NCBI GenBank assembly: GCA_021521415.1
Contig: JAIQDT010000028.1
Coordinates: 1,773,001 to 1,837,000 of the forward strand
DNA from: Bidens hawaiensis
Lineage: Eukaryota > Streptophyta > Magnoliopsida > Asterales > Asteraceae
Length of the DNA stretch: 64,000 nt
Direction of reading: 5' to 3'
Positions within the stretch are counted from its first letter, which is position 1. Each line of letters begins with the position of its first letter. Position numbers and translations under genes: made by a program. This document shows positions 12,661 to 24,778 of the stretch, piece after piece. The notes below the pieces were generated by a model that ran no database searches, was not told the origin of the DNA, and saw only the letters and a list, made by a program, of their open reading frames with translations.

Positions 12661-13262
12661 GGTAAACACGAGGCAAAGGAGATGGGTAGAATTGTTAAAC
12701 GATTATGACTGTGAGATTCGATATCATCCGGGCAAGGCTAATATAGTAGCAGATGCTTTGAGTAGAAAAGATAGGATCAAACCACTACGGGTCCGAGCAC
12801 TTGGAATGGTCGTCCAAACCAGTCTCACCGAGCAAATTCGTATTCTCAAAACGAAGCTCTGAAAGGAGATCACTTGGAAGATGAAAACTTGCATGGGACC
12901 GAACAAAACTTTGAAGAAAGAACTGACGAAATTCTATACTACAAAAATCGAGTTTGGATTCCCACATTCAGCAATCTGCGTGACTTGATCATGAACGAAG
13001 CCCATAAGTCCAAATACTCCATTCACCCAGGAACAGATAAGATGTACAAGGACTTGAAAGAGTATTATTGGTGGCCCGGTATGAAGAAGGATATAGCCAC
13101 GTATGTCAGTAAATGTTTAACTTGTGCGAGGGTTAAGGCTGAATATCAATAACCTTCGGGAACGTTGCACCAACCGGAAATACCACAATGGAAATGGGAA
13201 CAAATTACCATGGATTTTGTAACACATCTCCCAAAAACCTCCCGAGGAAACAATGCAATATG
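12661..13262 (+). pseudogene. Ty3/gypsy RNase H end and integrase zinc-domain fragment in B1
   Basis: The first frame gives [20 protein letters not shown] followed by ADALSRK, the end of gypsy RNase H. After a frameshift near 12850 comes the HHCC integrase zinc domain: [33 protein letters not shown] and [16 protein letters not shown] at 13150-13152 interrupts it. Then [12 protein letters not shown] and [15 protein letters not shown] begin the integrase core with its first catalytic Asp. The coding stops at the deletion junction near 13260, so the other two DDE residues are absent. Most similar to the Tekay-type integrase of element I. Confidence 0.88.
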
Positions 13263-14859
13263 GGACATGATTTGAGCATTCAGGAATTTTGTGGAATTTT
13301 TGGAATTTTTTTGGGGTAAACGGACGATTTTCAGGCGAAATATAGCTGACAAAATGAATTTTTATAAATTAATAAATCAGTAAATAAATTCCAGAAATAT
13401 TTTTATAAAAATTTACATATTTTAATTGATAAGTGGTTAAATTTTCATAATTTAATGATTAATGGTTAATTAACTATGCTAATTTGAATATTAAATAAAT
13501 CCAGTTTTTATAAAAACCGGCAAGTTTGCGACTACCGAATCTGCGGGAATATCAAAACACCAAGAGTGATCAAAAATCATATTTTTCGACTAATTAAGTG
13601 AAAATGATCTTTTCTATGAAAAACCTGGACAATCCGGATGGATTGTGCGTGTTTCTTCTTAAATCAAATTGAATAAACGGAAACGGGCCCCGTGGCTAAT
13701 CCGGGACCCCAATATGTGATATTTGTTTATAACTTAATCATTTTGTTAACCAATACATTTACCCAAGATTATTTTCCTATAACTTTTTTCTGAACGTGTA
13801 AACGAACAACTTGGCCCAGCTGGGAAAACGGGAATATGAGCCAAGTTCGGTTTTAAGTATTAGTCATTGAACAACATCACAACCTAAGCCTATTGCCACT
13901 TTCTGGGCGTTCCAGCTACACCCAAATTAGTTATACAGCCCAATTTAATATTGAGATTATAATAATATTAAAATATTAATATTATTATAATATTGATTAT
14001 AGGAACTACTGATAAGCGGACTGAACAAACCACGAGCTGTTACAGTACTGATTATCTACTAAACTGTGAGTTTCATGACCCCACTTTTAAACTGTTTTAC
14101 GAACTTTTGGGGTGAAAAGCATGTTTGATTACATATACATACCTGAAACATGTACTGATGTGAATTATCTAAGTGCTAACACACGAAAGTCCTCATGATC
14201 ACAGTGATTAACTTCGAGCCGGTGGCTGGTGAATAGTACTATTAGTTTGACAAACCCAAACGGAATCGGCCTGGTTGCCGTGTCACATAGCGCCGTTTGC
14301 ACATGACCATATTTATACAAACAGGCTATGTAGTGTTAGACATAGCTACCGGGGCATGTTGTGGGCGGAAAAGGGGCCACAGTGGTTGATTGAGCGTGGG
14401 AAATGGATGCACGCAGCACATACAGTCAAGGCTTCACTATAGCTTAGTATAATTACATCATTTACATACATATATTCTTATTTCATGATTACAAGTGTTG
14501 ACTTGGGAATACTCATTACTGATTTCTTTAAACTCGTGAAACTCACCAACTCTAGTAGTTGACCGTTTTAAACTGCTTTTCAGGTGTACCTAAATCGGAA
14601 TGATTTGGTGATCTATTACTTGCCTGAGGTGTGTGGTTGATGCTATGTGAATAGAAGCAAGGGCGATAGTAGTAAGAATGTATAGTTAACGAACTAGTTT
14701 TGTCTGTATCATCTAGACGGTAAAACAATGATAGAACAAAGAAATGTAATATATTGTAAATTAGTTTGTAATGTTTCTTTATAAACAATGTGTTGATACC
14801 AGAGGTGTCTGTTACATTCCCGTTTTACGCTTCCGTATTGTGCTAGTCGGGGTGTGACA
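13263..14859 (+). repeat. 3' part of LTR B in B1
   Basis: No gene. It matches B2 in inverse order: CATTCAGGAATTTTG near 13276 corresponds to the complement near 57970. The terminal block ATTCCCGTTTTACG...CTAGTCGGGGTGTGACA matches the start of B2. Confidence 0.85.
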
Positions 14860-15880
14860 AAACACATCATCTAAACTCTGCCACAAACTTCCCTAAACCC
14901 TAATATATCATTCCCCAGCCGTCACTTGCTTCTGGCCTTCATCATCTTGCTCGTTTTGTCGTTTTACTTGAAGATACAAGCCTTGAAGGTTGACTTTGCT
15001 TATACATATACCTTTGACTCCACTTTACGATTGATCCTTTCACTTTTCGGGTAAGTTGTAAACTGTAAAAACGTTCATACATATTCCCTAGTCAATAACC
15101 TTCATTCAATTTCGGTGGTTGAAGGGTGTTGACTGGTCAATTTGTTTAAAACCCGTTAAAGGGCAAAACAGTCAACAAGTTTAACTATCCGTTTCTCATA
15201 CTTCTGGTCGGAACATGTCACACCTCAACCTAAGGCGGAAATGTCAGGGCGTGATCTGATTGCTCATAGCTCGAAGATACTATCATAAATAAAATGTGAC
15301 AATATCTATTAAGTTAATTATTTCCAAGTACAGTGCACAAGTATTCCAAATACAAATGAATAATTCAAAACAGGTAAATCAAACAAGTCTTAAATAATAA
15401 TTGTCTTCATTCGAACCCTAAGGTCTTTCTAAGTGTCCATACTTCAACTTCAATTCAATGGCAACCTGCATATGCGTAGAAAACAAAGTTTGTCAACAAC
15501 ATATGTTGAGTGAGTTTATCACCAGTTTTTGACACTAAAAATAACGTTAATATAATAAATAAAAGAAATAAGCAAAGCGTAATAAATGTCGTAAATGAAT
15601 CAAACCATGACCAAGTAAGGTGTCAATTAAATCATTGTCAAGCGAATCGGGCGCCGGTAAATCAACTATGAGTAAATAATAATAAAACCATTGTCAAGCG
15701 AATCGGGCGAGGGTAAATTGTAATGAGAACCCTATACAAGGGGATATGTTGGACCTCTTTGAATGCGAATGTGCACATAAACAAGTAAACACGTAGGAAG
15801 TATATTTGATCAATCACACACAGTTACACGTTTGCTATTTTTGATACATATATATGTGTGTGTATATATATATATATATA

Positions 15881-16193
15881 GGCTATGTATAAAATGAAAA
15901 CCCACTTGAGTTGTGAAAACTCTAGAAACACATTCTCAACCACATGTTTTTAGGTCCACAATTAAAGTGAATAAAAAATGTAAATATAAATATAACTTTT
16001 TCTCTCTCTTTAAAACATATATAAAAATTAGTAAAAAAATGTTAAAAAATAGCAAAACAATTTTTTTTGATGTTTCGATGTTTTGTATTAAATGTTACAA
16101 CATATATTACATGTAAACAAAAAAAAAATGATGTTACATAGGGTTTTCGCTGGTTTTCACAACTCAAGTGGGTTTTTCAATTTAACCTTACCC
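15881..16193. mobile_element. MITE inserted in the (TA)n tract of A3
   Basis: A 313-bp AT-rich unit with long, slightly imperfect inverted ends: CCCACTTGAGTTGTGAAAA near 15902, and its complement TTTTCACAACTCAAGTGGG near 16154. Outer tips are GGCTATG and CTTACCC. Both flanks are TATATATA, consistent with a TA target duplication, although the TA tract makes this hard to prove. Too short to encode a transposase. The superfamily is uncertain (TA-targeting, Stowaway-like). Confidence 0.65.
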
Positions 16194-17115
16194 TATATAT
16201 ATAATATGAATAATACGCATATGTCCCCAAAACGTTTTGAAAACTTAGTAAAATAGAGGAATGACAAAACTCACCTTAGATGAAAGGCAAGTGATTAATA
16301 AATGTGATAAACGAACTACGATTTAAACAAGTCATCCACTAACGCGTCGAACTAGATAACAATCAGAACCTAAAACTTTGAGATATGATAATATAAGTAA
16401 AAACGAACTTAATGCCGCTAGAGTCAATCCAAATGGACATCTAGAATTCCGGTTATGTTAAATTAAAGATTTAAGCGAGTTGGTACTGACCAGAATCCGA
16501 ACAGCGAGTCGGAAGACGGATTTTAGTCAGTAGCCCTATAATTTCATTAAGAGAATAAAAGTCTTCTAGACCGAACGTTGAATCCGACTAGAAGTATGAG
16601 AAAACGTAAAGTCAAACTTGTTGACTGTTTTGCCCTTTAATGGGTTTTAAACGAATTGACCAGTAAACACTCTTCTAACACCGAAATTGATTGAAGGTTA
16701 TTGACTAGGGAATATATATGAATGATTTTACAGCTTATAACTTACCCGAAAAGTGAAAGAATCAACCACAACGAAGAGTCAAAGGTCTAATTATAAACAA
16801 AGTCAAACGAACAAACTTATATTTTCAACAAATAAGCAAAAACCGAAGAGTTTATGATGAGCAGAGGAAAGTGACGGCTGGGGATGTTTATTTCGGGTTT
16901 AGGGAAGTTTGTGGCAGAAGAATATGATGTTGTTTAAATAATATATGCAAAAACGAATTATATTTAGGTAGTTACTTGTTTAGGAAACCGAATCAAGTTT
17001 TAATGATCAAATCAACATAATATGCAGACATAATTCAATCTTGTAGAAGGGGTAATGTATGTGGACATGTATTTTAATTGTATTAGTTTTCTTGGGGCTC
17101 AATTCACTCGATTAT

Positions 17116-19031
17116 TATCACACCCCGATCCAGGGCCTAGGAGTGTGACCAACAGTTGGTACCTGTTTTGTAAATATATCAGAGTAGCGGGTTCATTTTA
17201 GCGGAAGTATGTAAATGTTAAAATATTAATTTACATTATCAAAATTACTTCTGGAATTAAGCACCCGACTTTCAGTTTTACAAAACAGTGATTTTAATAA
17301 TACAAGGATTTATAATATTCAAAATCGAGCCATCTTGAGCGATCTTCTATGACTACAATCCTTGTATACCATCTATTGTCATCTAATTACCTGCAAAGGT
17401 GGGAAAAACACGTCAGCTATATGCTGGTGAAACGTTGACTCGATAAAACAATTATAACAGTCGTTAAATACAAACATAGTTTTCTGTTTCACAAACTCAG
17501 CAGGAATGCCTGTCCATTCCCGGGATTTGTACCATTGCCCTACACACACAATTCAAAGGTTCCCCGAGTATATAGCCCTTGTTCGGAGACAACATTCCCC
17601 CTAGTCTATGTAACCCTTATGGAGAACTGGTTATGACTGACTTGGTTTTGTATGCCAATTATCAGTTATGTTTGGATCAAGACCCATGTGTATTCGGTAT
17701 GAGTTGCTTTTTATTATCTATTTTGTATTCTAACGATTTTAGAGATTATATCTCATGCAAACATTTATCAGACTCTTTGTAATAAACAACCAGTCTATTA
17801 CAAGAGTAAAATCAGTTCAGACAGTAAAAGGTTAACGTGTTCACCTTATATTATCAGTTGGAAATATCAACCTCCTCGGCTTCAGTATGCTATTAACCTA
17901 TATATCATAATAGGTTTGCATAAATACCTAGTTGGTATTATTCAGCAGACTTTTAAGTCTGTTTCAGTTTCAGCAGACTCGTGGTCTGATCACCAGACTT
18001 GAAGTCTGATTCAGTTCAGCAGACTCGAGCTCTGATCAGCAGACTCTTAGGTCTGACCTAACCTTAGTATAGTTATAGTCGTTTTATGAAAATACTTTGG
18101 ATTTACATATGACATTTGGAATATCACGCTTTGACCTAATAAAGGATATCACGTTGGCAAACTTCTCCAGGTAAGCAAACGGGTCCCGCGGTTGATTGGG
18201 ATGTATACGAATTGCTTTCCTTAGAGAAGAAGAGTCTACTAATGATACCCCCCTTCCAGTTACTACGTGCCCGTCAAAATAATAGTTTTGGTAACATTAT
18301 TTTACGTGGAAGCAACGTCTTTGCTTTATGAAACATTACTTTGAAAATATTAACAGTTTAACGACTATACCCTTAACTAAGTTATATCTATGTATTTAAA
18401 GTAACTAGAAAAGTAACTTAACCTTAGTCCTACCTTAATCGGCTAGGTGGAACTAAAGAACTTAAGAAAACAGCAGCACTACAGTGTAATAGCGTTAAAC
18501 AGCGTAACGAGACCTCGTTTCATCGCGAAAACAGCCCTCGAAACCTCGGAACATCCTTGGCACGACTCCCTAGGTTAAGTGTGTGTAATGAGTGTGAAAT
18601 TGGGATGAATGGGGCTAAACCCGTAGCTGCCCTTTTATAGCTGAGTTTTGCAGACCATCGTGTAGCGCGATGGCCTTTTCCCCAAGGCCGTCACGTAGCG
18701 CGACACCGCAATTAACAACGAGAGGCTGCCACGTGTTGACATGTGGTTGGCCACGTGTCCCGGGTTACTTAACCTGGTCATCGCGTAGCGCGATGGACCA
18801 GTTAGGTTTGGCCGTCGCGTAGCGCGACGCCCCCTGTTTCTTGAAATGCTAAATGATCTGTCGTGTAGCGCGATGGAGATTTTTATATGACCATCGCGTA
18901 GCGCGATGTGTCTAAAAACTCAATTTTTCATCTTAGTCCCTCAACTTCCAGATTTGGCATTTTTAATCCCTTAACTTCTAAAATTTGCATTTTTAGCCCA
19001 AAACTAGATGGGGTATTTTCATGGTGTTACA
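17116..19031 (-). repeat. 3' LTR of element I
   Basis: 1916 bp, matching 24779-26702 along its length with many scattered substitutions and small gaps. On the minus strand it begins TGTAACACC. A TATA box (CTATAAAAGG) lies near 18629-18640. Upstream of it are six TAGCGCGA motifs and two CACGTG G-boxes. No gene inside. Confidence 0.92.
18657..18912. promoter_or_regulatory. U3 array of CGCGTAGCGCG motifs with G-boxes (element I, 3' LTR)
   Basis: Six copies of (C)GYGTAGCGCGAYG or CACGTAGCGCGAC lie within 256 bp, each a partial palindrome, with irregular spacers. Two CACGTG cores (18730-18735 and 18752-18757) lie between copies two and three. The array is immediately upstream, in the element's sense, of its TATA box. 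G-boxes bind bZIP and bHLH factors in plants. The role of the other motif is unknown. Confidence 0.75.
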
Positions 19032-19045
19032 TCCTCCCCACCTTT
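19032..19045 (-). other. Polypurine tract of element I
   Basis: On the minus strand AAGGTGGGGAGGA directly precedes the TGTAACACC of the 3' LTR. Confidence 0.75.
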
Positions 19046-19046
19046 A

Positions 19047-20560
19047 GAGAAATCTCGTCCTCGAGATTCACATAAAGAGATGTGGATATTTTCGTGTCAT
19101 CTCGGACTCAAGTTCCCAAGTAATTTTCGGACCACGCCGGGAATTCCATCTTACTTTTACCAATTTCAATCTTTTACGTTTCAGGAACTTGGTTTGACTA
19201 TCTTCAATCCGTATCGGTTCCTCTATAAACTTGAGTTACTCATTCACTTGTATGTCTTTTAGGGGCATAGCAAGTGTTTCATTAGCTAAAAATTTCCATA
19301 GATTTGATACGTGAAACACGTCATGGATTCCTTGTATCTCTTCGGGTAACTCAAGGCGATAAGCTACAGGATCTATTCTTTCAACAATCGTGAATGGTCT
19401 ACAAAACGCGGACTTAACTTCCCTTTCTTTCCAAAACGAACCACACCTTTCCAAGGTGATATCCTGAGCAACACTTTGTCTCCTTCTTTGAATTCCAACG
19501 GTTTTTGTCTTACATCAGCATAACTCTTCTGTCTGTCACGTGCTGCTTTCAATCTCTCTCGAATCTTAGTCACTTGATCGGTTGTTCGTTGAACAATCTC
19601 GGGACCTGATAACTTATTATCACCAATTTCAGACCAACACACAGGTGTTCTACATTTCCGTCCGTATAATGCTTCGTATGGTGCCATTTGTATGCTTGTG
19701 TGATAACTATTGTTATATGAAAACTCTATCAAAGATAGGTGAGTATCCCAACTACCACCTAGATCTATAACACAAGCGCGAAGCATATCTTCTAAAGACT
19801 GAATTGTTCTTTCACTTTGTCCATCTGTCTGTGGATGATAAGCAGTACTTAAGTTTAAACACGTATCCATTGCTTTTTGAAAACTTCTCCAGAAGTTGGA
19901 AGTGAAAACGACTGTCTCTATCGGATATAATTGATAATGGCACGCCGTGTAATGCTATAATGTTTTCCACATATAGTTGTGCCAATTTATCCATGCTATA
20001 TGTTTCTTGAATCGAAATGAAATGGGCTGTTTTGGTCAGTCGATCAATGATGACCCAGATAGCATCATTTTGTCGTGACGTCTTAGGTAATTTCATAATA
20101 AAATCCTTGGTAATCATGTCCCATTTCCATATCGGGATCTCAGGTTGTGTCAGCAATCCTAATGGCTTTTGATGCTCAGCCTTGACCTTTGAACATGTTA
20201 AACACTTAGCCACATACAAGCAATCTCTTTCTTTATTCCAATCCACTAATAATCATTCTTAAGATTATGATACATCTTATCACTACCCGGATGCATCATA
20301 TACTTGGATTTGTGAGCTTCTTCTAAGATTTTCTCTCGTAAACTTCCAACCATCGGCACCCAGTTTCTTTTCCCTAATCTGAGTATCTCATCGTCGCCTT
20401 TTACCAACTGATCTATTGTACCATTCTCTTTTTCGGCCTTTATATTTTCTTGTTCTAGTGCCAACTTCTGAGCTTCCTTAATCTTAGTTAATAGATCAAT
20501 TTTGAGTTCTATCCTTAAAGCTCGTACTCTTTTTGGCTTTTCATGCTCTTTTCTACTTAA
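19047..20560 (-). pseudogene. Integrase with chromodomain-like tail (element I)
   Basis: In reading order: the zinc domain (HKSKYMMHPGSDKMY, then CLTCSKVKAEHQ); the catalytic core with Asp in TKDFIMKLPKTS, Asp in [10 protein letters not shown] and Glu in [13 protein letters not shown]; a C-terminal region with [15 protein letters not shown] and [13 protein letters not shown]; then IHDVFHVSNL and a chromodomain-like tail ending TWELESEMTRKYPHLF just before the stop. Integrase inserts the DNA copy; chromodomains steer it to chromatin. The catalytic triad is present, but the gene is broken into at least four frames, with breaks near 20246, 19870-19812, 19450-19373 and 19235. Confidence 0.92.
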
Positions 20561-22042
20561 AGCATCATACACTTTTTGGCTTTTCATGATACACAATTTC
20601 ACAATCATAATCATTCAATGTCTCCATCCATCACCTTTGTCTCATGTTCAATTCTTTCTGGTAAAATATATACTTCAAACTTTTGTGATCAGTATAGATG
20701 GTAAATTTTACACCATATAAATAATGTCGCCATTATTTCAACGCGAAGATTATAGCTCAAAGTTCAAGATCTTGTGTGGTGTAATTCTTTTCGTGAACTT
20801 TTAATTATCGTGAAACATAAGCAATTACCTTTTTCCCTTGCATCAAAACACACGCCATGCCCGTATGTGAAGCATCACAATATACAATGAAGTTCTCTTG
20901 CCCTTCAGGTAAGGCTAAAACAGGTGCATTTGTTAATTTCTGTTTAAGGGTTTCGAATGCCTCTTCTTGCTATGGTCCCCATTCAAATTTAACAGATTTC
21001 GGGTCAATGATGTCAAAGGAACCACTATTCTTGAAAAATTCTGAATAAATCTCCGATAGTAACCAGCCAACCCCAGAAAACTTCAAATTTGCGTTGGGGT
21101 CTTGGGTTTCTCCCATTTCAAAATAGTTTCTATCTTGGCTGGATCTACTTGGATTCCTTTCTCATTAACAATATGTCCGAGGAATTGTACTTCGGACAGC
21201 CAGAACTCATACTTAGAAAATTTCGCGTAAAGCTTTTCTTTCCTTAACGTTTCCAGTATGGTCTTCAAATGAGCTTGATGTTCTTCTTTCATCTTGGAAT
21301 ATATTAAAATGTCATCAATGAAAACAATAACAAATTTGTCCAGGTATGGCTTACAGATTCGGTTCATCATATCCATAAATGTTGTCGGAGCATTAGTGAG
21401 TCCTAAAGGCATAACGGTGAACTCATAATGTCCGTACCGGGTTCTAAACGCAGTTTTGGATATGTCTTCTTGAACTTTCAATTGATGATACCTGGATCTT
21501 AAATCAATCTTGGAAAAACAACTAGCCCCTTGTAGCTGATCAAAGAGATCATCTATTCTTGGAAGTGGGTATCGATTTTTGATCGTCACTTTATTCAATT
21601 CTCGGTAGTCGATACACATTCTCATGGATCCGTCTTTCTTCTTTACAAACAGAATTGGAACTCCCCAAGGTGAATAACTTGGCCGAATAAATCTCTTCTT
21701 CAATAATTCATCCAATTGCTTCTTTAATTCTTTCATTTCGGTTGGTGCTAATATATAAGGAGACTTAGCAATTGGAGCCGTTCCCGAAACTAAATCTATC
21801 TTGAATTCAACTTCTCTATCCGGTGGAATTCCAGGCAACTCATCAGGGAATACATCCTTGAATCAGAGACAATTGGGACCTCTTCTATTTTCTTATACTC
21901 GGGTTCCTTGGTTACATAAGCCATAAATGCTAAGCAACCTTTACCCAAATAATGACTTGCTTTTATTTTTGAAATAATTCCAATTCTACCAGAATCCTTA
22001 TCACTAGCTATTCGAATAATCTTCCTATTTGGAGTTAAGATT
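20561..22042 (-). pseudogene. Reverse transcriptase and RNase H (element I)
   Basis: The best-preserved frame (21838-21083) reads from [17 protein letters not shown] through [35 protein letters not shown] and the active site [13 protein letters not shown] to [13 protein letters not shown], the usual gypsy RT order. It ends at a TGA (21083-21085) where relatives have Arg before [12 protein letters not shown], consistent with a CGA-to-TGA change. RNase H follows in broken pieces, including complements of CDASHTG near 20858-20880 and DALSRKEHEKPKRVR near 20530. A one-base loss near 21860 shifts the frame just before RT. Confidence 0.92.
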
Positions 22043-23678
22043 TCAATAGCTTTTTAATATTCGGGTTTGGTTGGCGGCTAACCAATCCATTCCTAGGATA
22101 ACATCAAACCCGGCTAACTCCATAGGTAACAATTGAACTGGCATATCATTTTCAGCTAAGGAAATATAACTAGTTGATACTTCAGATATTTTAATCAAGG
22201 ATCCATTAGGCGTTTCTACTTCGTCTTGATTATTTAACTTAGCTAGAGGTTCATTTAATAGATCACAAAATTTATAATCTAGAAAACTTTGATTTGCGCC
22301 TGAATCAAATAATACTCTAGCATAAACGTTATTGATAAGAAACGTACCAGTAATTACATCTGGTAATTCTCCTGCCTTTTGAGTGTTGAGCATGAAAGCG
22401 CGGGCATTTTCCTTTCTCCCCTCATTTCTGGCACCACTACCGCTAGTGCCTGCAACTACATGTTTCTTCTTAGTGCATTCCGCACGAAAGTGTCCCTTTT
22501 CACCACACTCAAAGCAAACAATCAACTTTTTTCTGCAATCCTCCTCCTTGTGCCCTGGCCTTTTACAGAAATTGCAAGTCGAGAACAGATCAAACTTGCG
22601 TACATCAGTCTTAGGTGTAGGATTCAAACATCTGCCCTCGTGCTTCTTACCACAATTTTTACACATTGGCCGATTAAACATATTCGGCCTTTCCTTCACT
22701 CTCTCAAACCTTCGCTTCTCATCATTCTCCCTCTTCTTTTCCAATACACCCTTCTTCTCTTCGTCCTTGTTTCTGATCATGCTCTCCATTAAATACCCTA
22801 CTAATTCGATAGCAGACTCGACAGTAGCAGGCATGTGTGATCTTACATGACCACGAATTTCCTTTGGTAACCCATAAATATACCGCGTCACCTTGTTATA
22901 TTTGGGCATGACTAAATGCGGTACCAACCGACAATACTCAAGGAATTTAGTATTATATTCCTTGATATTCGTACCGATGACCTTATGATTCCAAAGTTTA
23001 GTTTGGATTTGATCCACTTCATGAATGGGACAGAATCTTTGCTTGATTAATTCTTTAAAAGTCTTCCATTCCAGGTTATACATATTACTCCTTCCCTTGA
23101 TCTCAATCAATGTATTCCACCACTCCAGCGCTTCTCCTTTGAACATCTGAGAAGAATACTGGATGCTTTCTTCTTCAGTGCATATACTTATAATCACTAT
23201 GGATTGCATTTTCTCAATCCAACGGAGCGTTGTTATTGCCCCTTTATTCCCATAGAATTCTTTTGGTTTATACACTTGAAAATCTTTGAAGGTACATCCC
23301 GTGCTAACTTTTGCTCTTTTTGTTTTACTCGGGATGAGTTCAGCAGTGGAACTTTCATAGCCTTCTTATTTCTATTCCTTTTCATCCTTTTCCTTTTCTG
23401 TCTATTTTCTTTTTGAATGTACTGATACGCTATGGTTTGGCTGCGTTTGTTTTACCGATTTTGACTTGGCCTGACTTTTAGAATTAACCGTGTGATCTTG
23501 CACCATCTTTATCAATGGAGTTACAGCTTCTTTGATTAACGAGGAAACCGTTTCTTTTTATCATATCACGTATGCTTCCAATATATTCTTCCGGAATTGA
23601 ATTATTATTATTTTCAGGGGTCTTCGCTTTGTTAGCTTGACTCCCTTGACTTACTCGGGTTTCTTGTTGTTCAGACAT
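22043..23678 (-). pseudogene. Gag and aspartic protease (element I)
   Basis: The start is ATG at 23678 (MSEQQETRVSQGS). A break lies between 23484 and 23275. The capsid domain carries WIEKMQSIVIISIC, ALEWWNTL and FKELIKQRFCPI. Three zinc-binding boxes follow: CKNCGKKHEGRC, CNFCKRPGHKEEDC and CFECGEKGHFRAEC, all ligands intact. The protease has LFDSGANQSF and GFDVILGMDWL. The frame stops after a shift at about 22060. Beyond it the other frame continues with IEILTPNRK toward RT. Three knuckles is the arrangement I associate with Tekay-type gag. Confidence 0.92.
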
Positions 23679-23898
23679 TCTGTAAATCACATAAATACAT
23701 GGATTTAAAACACAAAACATAAGTTTTTATTTCATAACAGTACAGAAGGATAGAAAATACTACATGTTTAAACAACAACATTTATATAATCCTAATCCTT
23801 GGCCCATTTCTTAACTAGGCTCTTCATTTTATCACACTTTTTGATGATCTTGTTGCTTATCTTTTTTTTCTTAACCCTCTCGTTTCTTAATTCGTCCA

Positions 23899-24648
23899 TT
23901 ACTGAGTTAGGAGGGTTGGATATCCTACCGGTGCAGATGCAGAAGGAAAAAGATAAGCGGTTTCCCTTGGATATAGGTGAGGATTTGCAACATACGCCTG
24001 CATTTCTTCATCGGGAATATTCATTGTATAAAATTCCTCAATGAGTCGGGCCTCTTCCCGTATCTCGTTAGTTTTTTCAGCCTCAGTTGGTACAGGACCT
24101 TGGTATGGTGGAAAATCAGGAACATTAGAATAGTGGAGGGGTCCTTGGGTTGGTCTTGCTAAAATTTGGGCACCTGGTGGCGGTGATCCAAAATGCCACA
24201 GACTCTGGTTGGAGTGACAATTCATCCAACTAGAAGATTCGGTACTTGTTTCCTGTTTAATTCTACTTTGAACTTCCATATCATATGGATAGTAGTTCGG
24301 GGGTACCAGTCAGCGGAACACTTTCTGAAGTGTCACTAGATATTTCAATTAGCATCTCGGGGCTTCCCGGAGCATATACTAGTTGGCTTCCGTAAGCCAA
24401 GTAGGGATCGATTTGATCAACAGGATATTGGTTCATCTGATTCATCGGATTTGGATTCATCGGGTTATTACAGTTATTCAGATCAGCCGGGTTTGCGTAC
24501 ACCGGTTCAGTCGGGTTCACTGTTACAGTTGGCCACTTAGGACCAAAATTTGTGTTAGATCTATCAGATGGCTCGGTATAGGGGCATGATTTGACCTCCT
24601 TGCAACCCGACGTCTTTGTCCATAATAATTTGTATACGACATCTGCAT
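23899..24648 (-). pseudogene. Upstream accessory ORF before gag (element I)
   Basis: Between the primer-binding site and gag, a frame of about 250 codons starts at MQMSYTNYYGQRRR (ATG at 24648). It is Asn/Pro-rich (NPMNPNPMNQMNQYP) and continues with FGSPPPGAQILARP, FPPYQGPVPTEAEKTNE and MNIPDEEMQAYVANPHLYP to a stop at 23899. Two frameshifts (near 24560 and 24280) are needed to follow it. No recognised domain. It ends about 220 bp before the gag start and has the same orientation. It could be a pre-gag leader protein or an ancestral N-terminal extension of gag. Confidence 0.55.
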
Positions 24649-24762
24649 ATATATAAACTTAGGGATAGATAGACTACCAATAATAACTTATCCCTACTTA
24701 TTGGATAAATGGTTAAAGCTTAGATACTAATTTTTATTAATGCCTAATTCGCTAAAACCGAT

Positions 24763-24778
24763 GGCTCTGATACCAACC
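24763..24778 (-). other. Primer-binding site of element I
   Basis: On the minus strand the bases after the 5' LTR read GGTTGGTATCAGAGCC, containing TGGTATCAGAGCC, the complement of the 3' end of plant initiator tRNA-Met. Confidence 0.88.

Larger units (their letters stand above)
11937..14859 (+). mobile_element. Element B1: internally deleted gypsy element with partial LTRs
   Basis: Starts TGTGACATTTGAGCC and ends GGGGTGTGACA, with perfect target duplication AAACA (11932-11936 and 14860-14864). Comparison with solo LTR B2 shows that 11937 to about 12655 is the first part of an LTR and about 13261-14859 the last part of one. Between them is a 0.6-kb pol fragment. Both junctions therefore are deletions that removed the rest of the two LTRs, gag and most of pol. 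Confidence 0.85.

Noticed and set aside
22379..22850. Plus-strand frames of 137 and 155 codons
   Set aside because: Shadows of the gag zinc-knuckle region of element I on the other strand.
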